DNA from: JALZKA01 sp963725035
GTDB lineage: Bacteria; Actinomycetota; Thermoleophilia; Solirubrobacterales; 70-9
Length of the DNA: 64,000 nt
Direction of reading: 5' to 3'
NCBI GenBank assembly: GCA_963725035.1
Contig: CAVRWX010000001.1
Location: 1 to 64,000 of the forward strand
The translations under genes were made by a program, and so were the position numbers. A model generated the notes under the pieces. It was not told the origin of the DNA. It did not search any database and was given only the letters and a program-made list of their open reading frames with translations. Positions 42,142 through 53,613 of this stretch are shown in pieces. Numbering within the stretch: the stretch's first letter is position 1; each line of letters opens with the position of its first letter.

Positions 42142-43638
42142 TCAGCCTCCGGGCGGAGTCGCCGGCGGTGCGCCCTGCGTGGGAGGCGCGGTCGTTCCGG
42201 GCGGAGCGGTGCCAGGCGGGACGGTGCCAGGCGGCGCCGTCCCAGGCGGGACGGTGCCAGGCGGCAGGCCGAGCTGCTCGGCCCCTGGGGGCAGCGCTTC
42301 CTCATCGACGGGCGGAGGCTGCGGGCCCTGAGGCAGCGGTGTCAGCGTTCCACCGGGCGTCGCCAGCAACGGATCCTCCTCTTCCTGCGGAAGCGGGATC
42401 GGAGGGATCACCGGCCAGAGGGGCACGAACACGCCGCAGCCCTCGGGCGCCTCGGGAACCTCACCGGTGACAGGATCGGGCTGAAGCTCGTCGCTTTCGT
42501 CATCGCCCAGGCAGCCATCGTCGGTGACGACGAAGTTCGAGCAACGCTCGGCCAGCTGAGTCTGGACGGTGCCGTCCTCGTCGTCCGCGAGGAGGTCTTC
42601 CGAGCAGACGGTGCGGGCGCGCCACTTGACGACGAACGAGTCCTGGAACTCGGTGACCGCTTCCTGCTGCTCCTGCGTCACGAGCTGTTGGCGAATCTGG
42701 TCGGTGGTGGTCTCGTCGAGAGGCTGCGTCACGGCCGCGTTGACCTTCTCGACCTGGAAGACGTAGAAGCCGGCCTCGGTCTCGATCGGGCCGACTACCT
42801 CGCCCTCAGTTGCCGAGAAGATGGCTTCGTCGAGTGCGGGCTCGTTCTGTCCCTGCTGGACGCCGGGTCGCAGACCGCCGAGCGCTGCCGTCTCCTCCTC
42901 GGTCGAAAGCTCCTTCGTCACTTCCTTCCACGCCGCCGCGCTGTTGTCCTCGGCGAGCTGGTCGGCCGCCTCCTGCGCCTTGTCCTCGTCGGGGTTGAGG
43001 AGCGTGCGGACGTCGCGGGTCTCGGGCGTCTCGAACTGGGTGATGTTGTCGTCGTAGAACTTCTGGATCTCGTCCTCGGTGATCTCGACTTCCTCTTCGC
43101 CCTGACACCCCTCGCGCTCGGTGGTCGGCGCCGGCGCCTCGGGGTCTTGAGGGATGACCTGGTCCTGGATGCACTGGGTGAGGAGCTGTAGCTCAACGCG
43201 ATCGAGCGCGTCCTCCTCGGAGAAGCCGGACTCCTCGAGGAACTTGTCGAACTCCTCCTGGCCGCCGAACTGCTCTTCGATGATCGTCTCGAGCTCCACG
43301 TCGATCTCGCGCTCCGTCACCGCGATGCCGCGCTCCTCGGACTCGCCGCGGACCCAGCGGCCGAGCAGAAGATCGGACAGCGCGGGAACGAGAGCCGCGT
43401 TGTACTGCGGCGTGCCGGGCTCGGGGACCTCGCCGCCCTGGCCGGATGCGGCCTGCTCGATCGCGAGGTCGAGATCGTCCTGCGTGATTTCGCCGTCGTC
43501 GACGTCGTCGACGTACGCGGTGGCGCCGTCCGGAAGGCTGAGCGCGCCGATGCCCATCGTCGCGGCGACCAGGATCACAAGGATCGCCAGGATCCCGCCA
43601 AAGACGAAAGCAACAGTTCTCTTCGAAAGACTTCTCAT
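42142..43638 (-). CDS. SurA/PrsA-like membrane-anchored peptidyl-prolyl isomerase
   Basis: 498 residues. An N-terminal signal anchor (TVAFVFGGILAILVILVAAT) is followed by a SurA-type N-terminal chaperone part (TEREIDVELETIIEEQFGGQ) and a parvulin domain (GLRPGVQQGQNEPALDEAIF, EVVGPIETEAGFYVFQVEKV). The last 100 residues are Pro-rich with tandem PPGT[VA]PPGTA repeats encoded by 30-bp DNA repeats (42190-42265). It probably folds secreted proteins. Four Cys in the C-terminal third may form disulfides. Confidence 0.85.
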   Translation of the reverse strand: MRSLSKRTVAFVFGGILAILVILVAATMGIGALSLPDGATAYVDDVDDGEITQDDLDLAIEQAASGQGGEVPEPGTPQYNAALVPALSDLLLGRWVRGESEERGIAVTEREIDVELETIIEEQFGGQEEFDKFLEESGFSEEDALDRVELQLLTQCIQDQVIPQDPEAPAPTTEREGCQGEEEVEITEDEIQKFYDDNITQFETPETRDVRTLLNPDEDKAQEAADQLAEDNSAAAWKEVTKELSTEEETAALGGLRPGVQQGQNEPALDEAIFSATEGEVVGPIETEAGFYVFQVEKVNAAVTQPLDETTTDQIRQQLVTQEQQEAVTEFQDSFVVKWRARTVCSEDLLADDEDGTVQTQLAERCSNFVVTDDGCLGDDESDELQPDPVTGEVPEAPEGCGVFVPLWPVIPPIPLPQEEEDPLLATPGGTLTPLPQGPQPPPVDEEALPPGAEQLGLPPGTVPPGTAPPGTVPPGTAPPGTTAPPTQGAPPATPPGG

Positions 43639-43650
43639 CGGCGCAAAAAC

Positions 43651-46999
<3,349 letters not shown>

Positions 47000-47031
47000 T
47001 CAGCTCAGGCTAGTGAGGGCCGGAAGCCCTG

Positions 47032-48864
47032 CTACTTGACCTTCTCGCCGACGGCCAGCTCGGACGAGCTGTCGTCCTTGTCGGTCTGAAGCGCGGTGAC
47101 GACCTGGCCCTTGTCTAGCTTCTTGTCGGGCTTGAACTTCCACTTGCCGTCCTTGTCGGCCTTGGTCTCCCCAAGGAACTTCTTGAGACCCGAGGGCGTC
47201 GTGTCCTTTGCCGAGTCGGACTTGAAGATCAGGATCGTCGCCTTGTCCTCGGAGTCACCCTTCACCTTCTCTCGCTCAGCCTTGTTGATGGCCGGAGCCT
47301 CGATCTCGTCGTTGGGGCCTCCAGCTCCATTCCCAGGGCCGTCGATGCCGACGAGGTCGACGAAGATACCGCCAGCGCCCGATCCGAGGTTGACCCCCAG
47401 CTCGTCGTTGTTCGCGGAACCGAGGATCACGATCGCGTCATTGACAATGTTGTTGATCTCGTTCGCGCCATCAGCATCGCCGGACCCGATCTGTGCGTCG
47501 ACCCCTTGCACCTCGATGCCCGTGTCCGCCTCCTGAAGCAGGTTCTTCTTGATCTGGACCTCGGAGCCGAATGATCTGATCGCGTCCGTTCCGCCGCTGC
47601 CGGCCACGCCCGCGAGCCCGATCTCGTTACCGGAGACGACGGCGCCGGTGTCGAAGGTGATGACTCCGACGCCGGGTGTTGAACGAGCGATCCGGTTGTC
47701 CTTGACCTTCACGGGCCCGTCAGCCGAGGATTGCGCGATCACAGCCGTGCCGCTGGGACCCGAGATGACCGCGTCCTCAGCCAAGTTGAGCCCGATGGCG
47801 TTGTCGTCGATCGAGATGTCTGTGGCGCCGAATTCGGTGCTGATGCCCTCGACGCCTCCAGCGAGGCGGTTCTGAGCGACTGTCACGGAATCCGCAAGGC
47901 CAAGGTGGACCAGGGTGCCGGCATCCCCGATCGGGGTGTCGCCGCCACCGCGGACTCCGATGTGGTTGCCCAGGATCTCGACGTCAGAGGCGGTGGACGT
48001 GGCGATGTCGTTTCCGAACAGGTCGACCCCGGTGCTGAGACCACCTCCGGTGGCGCCGATGACGTTGCAGGCGCCGTCGCACCTGAGCGTTTCGTCAGGC
48101 TCGGCGCCGATCTGCACGTCCGAGGGACCGACTCCCGCGAGGTTCCCCTCGAGTTTGATGTCGGCTTCCGAGTTTCCTGCCACAGCGTTGTTCGGCCGGA
48201 CTCCGAAGACGTTTCCCTTGATCGTTGTGTTGGATGCGCCGGCGAAGACCTCCAGGCCGATACCGTTCCCCGCGAAGTAGTTCCGCTTGGACGGATCAGC
48301 GCCGCCGATCCTGACCGTATCCCCCGTCACGTTCAGGCCTCTGCCGTTCCCATTCACGGTCCCGTTCAGCTCGAGGCCGAACCAGCTGTTCTCGACCCGA
48401 ACGTCATCAGCTCCCGAGCCCAGGAAGAGCCCTTGCGAGATGGCATCGAAGATCGCCAGTCCGCGCATCGCAAACGGGCCGCCGGTGACGCTGATCGCAT
48501 TCCCGCCGGTCGAAGACCCATCGACGCCGACGCATGGTTTATCCAGCGCGCAATCCAGGCCGAGATCAAGCGGCTCGCTCGTCTCCAGCGGATCGGCGAG
48601 CACGATCGTCGCGGATGCCGCAGTGCCGTTGAAGATCGCGGCGTCGAACCCGATCGCGTCCGTCTCTCCGCCTGAGTCCGAGTCGTCTGCACGCACGAAC
48701 GCGCCTGCCAGGCTGCAGTCGGCCGCCACCGCGGTGCAGTCGTCAAGAGTGACGTTGTCCGAGGTCGTGTCGACCAGCAGGTCGTCGACGTCGGCGCTTG
48801 CGGCTGCCGGCAGGGCGAGTGCGATCAGCGCCGCAACCGTCCCGATGGATGCGCTCCGCCTCAC
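47032..48864 (-). CDS. Secreted right-handed beta-helix protein
   Basis: 610 residues from GTG 48864. Signal peptide: SIGTVAALIALALPAAASA. The body is rich in beta-helix turns with Asn ladders (NTTIKGNVFGVRPNNAV, VEILGNHIGVRGGG, ISIDDNAIGLNLAED, VKVKDNRIARSTPG), typical of parallel beta-helix (NosD / pectate-lyase-like) folds. Two Cys pairs are in the N-terminal third. The C-terminus is a Lys/Asp-rich small domain (TKADKDGKWKFKPDKKLDKG). A surface binding or glycan-active role is plausible. An upstream mini-frame MKTVALKEKKQK could be its true N-terminus. Confidence 0.8.
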   Translation of the reverse strand: MRRSASIGTVAALIALALPAAASADVDDLLVDTTSDNVTLDDCTAVAADCSLAGAFVRADDSDSGGETDAIGFDAAIFNGTAASATIVLADPLETSEPLDLGLDCALDKPCVGVDGSSTGGNAISVTGGPFAMRGLAIFDAISQGLFLGSGADDVRVENSWFGLELNGTVNGNGRGLNVTGDTVRIGGADPSKRNYFAGNGIGLEVFAGASNTTIKGNVFGVRPNNAVAGNSEADIKLEGNLAGVGPSDVQIGAEPDETLRCDGACNVIGATGGGLSTGVDLFGNDIATSTASDVEILGNHIGVRGGGDTPIGDAGTLVHLGLADSVTVAQNRLAGGVEGISTEFGATDISIDDNAIGLNLAEDAVISGPSGTAVIAQSSADGPVKVKDNRIARSTPGVGVITFDTGAVVSGNEIGLAGVAGSGGTDAIRSFGSEVQIKKNLLQEADTGIEVQGVDAQIGSGDADGANEINNIVNDAIVILGSANNDELGVNLGSGAGGIFVDLVGIDGPGNGAGGPNDEIEAPAINKAEREKVKGDSEDKATILIFKSDSAKDTTPSGLKKFLGETKADKDGKWKFKPDKKLDKGQVVTALQTDKDDSSSELAVGEKVK

Positions 48865-48899
48865 TTCTGCTTCTTTTCCTTGAGAGCTACCGTTTTCAT
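48861..48899 (-). CDS. 12-residue mini-frame overlapping the beta-helix start
   Basis: ATG 48899 with GGGAG 5 nt upstream begins MKTVALKEKKQK and stops at TGA overlapping GTG 48864 (GTGA). It is either a coupled leader peptide or, more likely, the real start of the beta-helix protein, since adding one G (AAGGTGAGG) joins it to RRSASIG and makes a better basic n-region for the signal peptide. Confidence 0.4.
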   Translation of the reverse strand: MKTVALKEKKQK

Positions 48900-48943
48900 C
48901 TGACTCCCTTCGGTGGCGTGGCCTCGCCACCTTAAACCCTGAG

Positions 48944-49670
48944 TCAGGCCGTTCGATGCGGAAGCCCGGGACCCGAGCGCTGCCACTCGACCTGGCCCTC
49001 GCCTTCGGCCTTCGAGCGCTCGACCACGCCGTCCCACTCGTGGAGCATCTGCCTTGAGGCGCGCGACGGCCTCGGGCGGGTGCGAGGCGGCGGTGGTAGC
49101 CAGGTCGATCGCCATCGCCTCGGCCGCGGCGGCCGGAGCCACCTTGTGGACAAGCCCCCAGCGAAGCGCCTCGTCGGCGGCGACCTCCTTGCCGGAGATC
49201 AGGAGGTACTTGGCGACCGACAGGCCGCACAACGTCACGAGGCGGGCAGGCCCGACGGGAACGCCCAGCGAGGCGCCCGGGAAGCGCAGGCGCATGTTCG
49301 AGCCGCCGACGCGGATGTCGCACGCGACGGCCACCTCGGCGCCGCCGCCGACAGTCGCGCCGTGGCACACGGCGACGGTCGGCTTGGGGAACGAGACGAG
49401 GTCGTCGTAGAGGTCGGCGAAGAGCTGCATGCGGCGGATGCGGCCGTCCTCGTCGAGCTCCTCGCGCACATCCGCGCCCGCCGAGAGGCCCAGATGGTCG
49501 GTCGAGGAGACGACCAGCGCCCGCACCTCAGGGTCCTCGCGGGCGGTGCCGATGTGCGCGAGCATTTCCTCGAGCATCTGCGTGTTCATCGCGTTCCGCG
49601 CCTGGGGGCGGTCGAGGCGAAGGACGGCGACGCCTTCCGATGCCTCGTAAGTCGTCAGGGCGTCACTCAT
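48944..49670 (-). CDS. Enoyl-CoA hydratase/isomerase family protein, frame broken once
   Basis: From ATG 49670: LRLDRPQARNAMNTQMLEEM, then LGLSAGADVREELDEDGRI (first oxyanion-hole residue), HGATVGGGAEVAVACDIRVG (second) and FPGASLGVPVGPARLVTL. The frame shifts at 49047-49055: dropping one G from AAGGCAGAT gives RLKQMLHEWDGVVERSKAEG and a stop at 48944. Corrected length is 241 residues. The gene overlaps pth by 8 bp. Substrate unknown. Confidence 0.85.
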
Positions 49671-50211
49671 CGGTTTCCGACGCTATCCGCTCGACCAGGC
49701 GCTCGGCCTCGGTGGCCGCGTCGTCAATCAGCCTCTGCACGTAGCTGTCCGGCTCTGAGAAGCGGCCAAGGACCCAGGCCGAGACGATCTCGGGATCGGT
49801 CGAGTCGGGGCGGCCGACTCCCACGCGCACGCGCCAGAAGTCGCCGCTCCCGAGGCCCTGGCGGAGCGACTTCATCCCGTTGTGGCCCGCGGCGCCGCCG
49901 CCCAGCTTGGAGCGGATCTCGCCGAACGGAAGGTCGATCTCGTCGTAGACGACGACCAGGCGGTCGAGCGGCACCTTGAGTGACCCACGTGCAGGCCCGA
50001 CCGAGGTGCCCGACTCGTTCATGAACGTCTGCGGCAGGAGCGCCGCGACACGGGGCCCGCCAGGCCCGGTGCGGCCCTCGGTCAGAAGGCCGCGGAACTT
50101 CTCCTTTGCGCGCGGCATGTCCCAGCGCCTGGTGAGCTCGGAGACGACCTCGAATCCGATGTTGTGGCGCGTCTTCGCATAGCGCTTGCCGGGGTTGCCG
50201 AGCCCGACCAC
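49663..50211 (-). CDS. pth: Peptidyl-tRNA hydrolase
   Basis: 182 residues. Motifs: VGLGNPGKRYAKTRHNIGFE (catalytic His in TRHN), FMNESG and YDEIDLPFGEIRSKLGGGAA, then GHNGMKSL. Rescues tRNAs from drop-off peptides. GTG 50211 is the only usable start downstream of the rplY stop and trims the usual first residues slightly. Gene order rplY-pth is conserved in Actinobacteria. Confidence 0.96.
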   Translation of the reverse strand: MVGLGNPGKRYAKTRHNIGFEVVSELTRRWDMPRAKEKFRGLLTEGRTGPGGPRVAALLPQTFMNESGTSVGPARGSLKVPLDRLVVVYDEIDLPFGEIRSKLGGGAAGHNGMKSLRQGLGSGDFWRVRVGVGRPDSTDPEIVSAWVLGRFSEPDSYVQRLIDDAATEAERLVERIASETDE

Positions 50212-50286
50212 GAGAACGCGATCCGAGTCTCCCCCGTCAGGTTCGCCGGCGTCGTCGCGGGAGCGCCGGCGGAAGAATGGACAGAT

Positions 50287-51015
50287 CTACTCCCCGTCGG
50301 AGTCGTCGCCGCCCGAGTCGCCGGAGTCTCCGGCATCTTCGGCGGTGTCGCCCTCGGCCTCTTCGCCCTCGGGCGCCTCGATCGGCTCGCCGTCCTCGCC
50401 GATGAGCTCGGTCTCTTCCTCGACCTCGGGCTCCTCCTCGACGCGCGGCGGGTTGAGCGTCGCGATCGTGATCTCACCCGGGTCGGTGTCCTCGCCGAGG
50501 GCCCACTCGACGCCTTCGGGGGCGACGACGGAGTCGAGCTGGAGCGTGTCGCCGATGAACATGCCGGAGACGTCGACGGCGATGGACTCGGGGATGTCGG
50601 TCGGGAGCGCCTCGACGTTGATCGAGTGGGTGATGTGCTCGAGGACGCCGCCCTCCTTCACGCCGGGCGATTCCTCGGCGCCGAGGAGCTCAATCGAGAC
50701 CTCGGACTGGATCGCCTGTTTCAAGTCGACGACCTGGAAGTCGATGTGAATGAGGTTGCCGCGCACCGGGTGGCGCTGCTGCTCCTTGACGACCACCGGC
50801 TCGGCCGAGCCACCGGCGAAGGTCAGGTCAAAGAGCGCGGCGCCGGTGCCGAGCAGGTTGCGCGCCGCGCGCTCGGGCACGCTGAACGTCCGCGCCTCCT
50901 TGCCGCCTGAGTAGACGACGCCCGGAACGAGCCCCTCACGGCGGAGGCGGCGGGTCGTGCGAGAGCCGAATTCAGTGCGTTCGGCTACTTCGAGATTTGG
51001 GCGATCGGAGGCCAT
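50287..51015 (-). CDS. rplY: Large ribosomal subunit protein bL25, Ctc form
   Basis: 242 residues. The N-terminal 5S rRNA-binding part (TRRLRREGLVPGVVYSGGKE) is followed by the TL5/Ctc beta domain (VSIELLGAEESPGVKEGG, LPTDIPESIAVDVSGM). The tail of 50 residues is strongly acidic, as usual in actinobacterial Ctc proteins. Clean ATG start at 51015. Confidence 0.97.
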   Translation of the reverse strand: MASDRPNLEVAERTEFGSRTTRRLRREGLVPGVVYSGGKEARTFSVPERAARNLLGTGAALFDLTFAGGSAEPVVVKEQQRHPVRGNLIHIDFQVVDLKQAIQSEVSIELLGAEESPGVKEGGVLEHITHSINVEALPTDIPESIAVDVSGMFIGDTLQLDSVVAPEGVEWALGEDTDPGEITIATLNPPRVEEEPEVEEETELIGEDGEPIEAPEGEEAEGDTAEDAGDSGDSGGDDSDGE

Positions 51016-51139
51016 GGGCGACCGATGAGGATAGCCGGGAGCCGAGGTTGGGCGCTAGGCGGCAATACGCAGTTCCCGGCGAAATTGCAGGGGTTGGGTC
51101 GTCGCACAGTGCTGAGTCGTCAAGGTGGCCGGCACTCCG

Positions 51140-51895
51140 TTATTCCGCTAGTTGTGAAAAGAGACGCGGGTCGTTCGTGCAGATGCCGTCGACGCCCATC
51201 GCTGCGAGCTCACTCATCCGCGCAGCGTCGTCCACCGTCCAGGCGACGAGGATGCAGCCGGAGTCGTGGGCGGCCTCGGCGAGCGCGGGGGTCGCCAGGC
51301 CGTGGTGGACCCAGATGGACTCGACGCCCAGAAGTGGCGCTTCTTGACGTACCCGGCGCGGCAGGCGCGCGCGGAGAGTTGCCATGCCTGCCAGGACGAG
51401 GGGCTTGCCGATGCGGCTCTTGGTCCAGTCGCGCGTGACGCGAGGGATCGTCCAGCCGCGGCTGAGCTCGGGCGCGATCTCGCCGAGCAGGCGGATCGTC
51501 GGGATCTCCGTGCCCGAGGTCATCGTGCGCTTCGTGAGGCCGCGGGAGCGGACCGCCTCGACGATCTCGTCCTCGCGCCCCTTGATCTTGATGTCGAGGT
51601 CGATCCTCACCCGGTCGAGAGGCGGCTTGGCGAAGGCGTCTAGCGCTTGGTCGAGCGTCAGCGGGTCCTTGGCGCGGCGCGCGGCCCCCCAGTCGTGGGC
51701 GACCAGGATGGGCCCGCCGCCAGTCGCCGGCCCCGCTGGCGCGGTGCGCCAGTCCGAGCCGTCGGCGAAGTCCTCTGGCGGGCGAAGGACGTCGAACTCG
51801 ATGGCGTCGACGCCCACCTCGACGGCGGCGTGAAAGCTCTCGATCGAGTTGCCCGGGACGATCCCGTCCGCCCCCTTGTGTCCGACGCGCAGCAT
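51140..51895 (-). CDS. Glycerophosphodiester phosphodiesterase
   Basis: 251 residues from ATG 51895. Motifs: RVGHKGADGIVPGNSIESFH (catalytic His and metal ligand), GVDAIEFDVLRP, LVAHDWGAARRA (second catalytic His; HD), and VAWTVDDAARMSELAAMGVD with GICTNDP at the end. Hydrolyses glycerophosphodiesters to sn-glycerol 3-phosphate and an alcohol. Cytoplasmic, since no signal peptide is visible. Confidence 0.92.
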   Translation of the reverse strand: MLRVGHKGADGIVPGNSIESFHAAVEVGVDAIEFDVLRPPEDFADGSDWRTAPAGPATGGGPILVAHDWGAARRAKDPLTLDQALDAFAKPPLDRVRIDLDIKIKGREDEIVEAVRSRGLTKRTMTSGTEIPTIRLLGEIAPELSRGWTIPRVTRDWTKSRIGKPLVLAGMATLRARLPRRVRQEAPLLGVESIWVHHGLATPALAEAAHDSGCILVAWTVDDAARMSELAAMGVDGICTNDPRLFSQLAE

Positions 51896-51921
51896 GCGCC
51901 GTGAATATAGGTTGGAGGCCA

Positions 51922-52389
51922 ATGGGGTACTTCTCGGAAGTCGCACGGCGACGGATCGCCGCCGTGATCCTGATCGTGGGCATCGTGCTCGTGGTCCTCG
52001 CGATCACGGACACGGCGTTCTTCGAGGATCCGCCCACCGAGTCGGAGAAGGTCGAGACGGTCGTCCTGGATTTCTTCGACGCGGCAGCCGCGAGCGACTT
52101 CGAAAGCGCTTGCGGCCTCCTGACGAATGGGGCTCAGGACGTAATGCGGCGGGCAGCAGCCAGGGCCCTCCAGACGGAAGAGCGGCTCGGGTGTCCCCAG
52201 ATCATGGAAAGCGTGATCGGCGAATCGTTCGCCGAGGTGACCGTGCGCGTGCGGAGTGTGAGCATCTCGGGCAACCGCGCTCGCGCCGAGGCCGCTCTTA
52301 AACCCGAGGGCGAGTTGGCGACGTTCCGGACGATCCTCCTCGAGGAAGCAGAGGAAGGCAGCGGCTGGCTCATTTCCGACTTCGGATAA
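51922..52389 (+). CDS. Membrane-anchored NTF2-like protein
   Basis: 155 residues from ATG 51922 (GTG 51901 possible). One N-terminal membrane helix (IAAVILIVGIVLVVLAI) is followed by an extracytoplasmic alpha/beta domain with an early helical part (VVLDFFDAAAASDFESACGL) and later strands (AEVTVRVRSVSISGNRARAE), like NTF2/Mce-associated lipoproteins. Two Cys (CGLL, GCPQ) may bond. Divergent from GDPD. Confidence 0.6.
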   Translation: MGYFSEVARRRIAAVILIVGIVLVVLAITDTAFFEDPPTESEKVETVVLDFFDAAAASDFESACGLLTNGAQDVMRRAAARALQTEERLGCPQIMESVIGESFAEVTVRVRSVSISGNRARAEAALKPEGELATFRTILLEEAEEGSGWLISDFG

Positions 52390-52402
52390 CCGAGCGCAGG
52401 CT

Positions 52403-52508
52403 GGGGGTCGGGGATGCCCGTCATCGGGGGCTCCGAACGGGCATGGATGCCCGGCCGGTTCGGTGAAGCATGGATGCTGGACCCCGGGGACGGGCATACC
52501 TGACCCCC
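52403..52508. repeat. 106-bp inverted-repeat element between convergent genes
   Basis: GGGGGTCGGGGATGCCCGTC (52403-52422) and GACGGGCATACCTGACCCCC (52489-52508) pair at 18 of 20 positions. The 66-nt centre carries its own internal repeats (GGGCATGGATGCCC, AGCATGGATGCT). It may be a terminator for both neighbours or a mobile palindromic repeat. Confidence 0.65.
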
Positions 52509-52518
52509 GGCCGTTGAG

Positions 52519-53613
52519 CTAGAACAGCTGGTTCTCGCCCGCGAAGATCTCCGAGACGGAGTCGTCGGCGAAGATACGCCGGATCGAGTCGGCGAGGATC
52601 TGCGATGCGTGGAGGACGGTGATGTTTTCTGGCGCGCCGGGGGCGAGCGGCACGGTGTCGGTGACGACGATGCGCTCGATGCCGGAATTCTCGTAGGCGA
52701 GGCGCTCGTATGCCGGGCCCGAGAAGACACCGTGGGTGGCGCAGGCGATGACCTTCGCGGCTCCCTCGTCGAGAACGGTCTTGGCAGCGGCGCAGAGGGT
52801 GCCGGCCGTGTCGATCATGTCGTCGACCAGGACGGCGGTCTTGCCCTTCACGTCACCGACGACATAGCCGATGTCCGCGACCTGGTGGGCGGGCCGCTCC
52901 TTCTCCATGACGGCCCAGTGCACGCCGACCTTGCGTGCGAAGTTGCGCGCGACCTTCACGCGCCCCGCGTCGGGCGAGACGATCACGAGCTCGTCCGTGA
53001 TTGCCTGGTCGATGAAGTACTGCGTGAGCATGGGCATCGCGGTCATGTGATCGACGGGCTTCGAGAAGAAGCCCTGCACCTGGCCGGAGTGGAGGTCCAT
53101 GGTGAGGACGCGATCCACGCCGACGGCCTCGAGGCACTGGGCGACGACTCGCGCGGTGATGGGCTCGCGGGGGGCGGACTTCTTGTCCTGGCGCGAATAC
53201 CCGTACCAGGGCATGACGGCGATGATGCGGTGAGCCGAGGCGCCCTTGGCGGCGTCGATCATCGTCAGGAGCTCGACGAGGGAGTCGTTGGGGGTCATAC
53301 CCTCGGCGACGTTCTTTGCGGTGGACTGCACGATGAACATGTCGGCGCCGCGGATCGATTCCTCATAGCGGCAGTAGACCTCGCCGTCGGCGAACGTCTT
53401 GAGCGTGACCTGCCCGAGATCGACGTCGAGCTTGGTGGCGATGCGCGCGGCCTGCTCGCGCGAGGCGCGCCCGCCGAAGACCATGAGGCGCTTCGTGTAG
53501 TCGTGGGGGATCGAGCTGAGGGGGCTTGGCATCTCTTCGGCGATGGTCATGATCGAGTCTTGAATCTCAGCGCGCGGCTCGGACGAGATAGCTGCGGTTT
53601 CAGTGGTGCTCAC
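52519..53613 (-). CDS. prs: Ribose-phosphate pyrophosphokinase (PRPP synthetase)
   Basis: 364 residues. Conserved blocks: FADGEVYCRYEESIRGADMF, MPWYGYSRQDKKSAPREPI (ATP and metal), MDLHSGQVQGFF, and VLVDDMIDTAGTLCAAAK (PRPP-binding loop). An N-terminal extension of about 40 residues precedes the usual start near MVFGGRAS. It makes PRPP for nucleotides, His, Trp and arabinan precursors. Overlaps glmU by GTGA. Confidence 0.97.
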   Translation of the reverse strand: MSTTETAAISSEPRAEIQDSIMTIAEEMPSPLSSIPHDYTKRLMVFGGRASREQAARIATKLDVDLGQVTLKTFADGEVYCRYEESIRGADMFIVQSTAKNVAEGMTPNDSLVELLTMIDAAKGASAHRIIAVMPWYGYSRQDKKSAPREPITARVVAQCLEAVGVDRVLTMDLHSGQVQGFFSKPVDHMTAMPMLTQYFIDQAITDELVIVSPDAGRVKVARNFARKVGVHWAVMEKERPAHQVADIGYVVGDVKGKTAVLVDDMIDTAGTLCAAAKTVLDEGAAKVIACATHGVFSGPAYERLAYENSGIERIVVTDTVPLAPGAPENITVLHASQILADSIRRIFADDSVSEIFAGENQLF

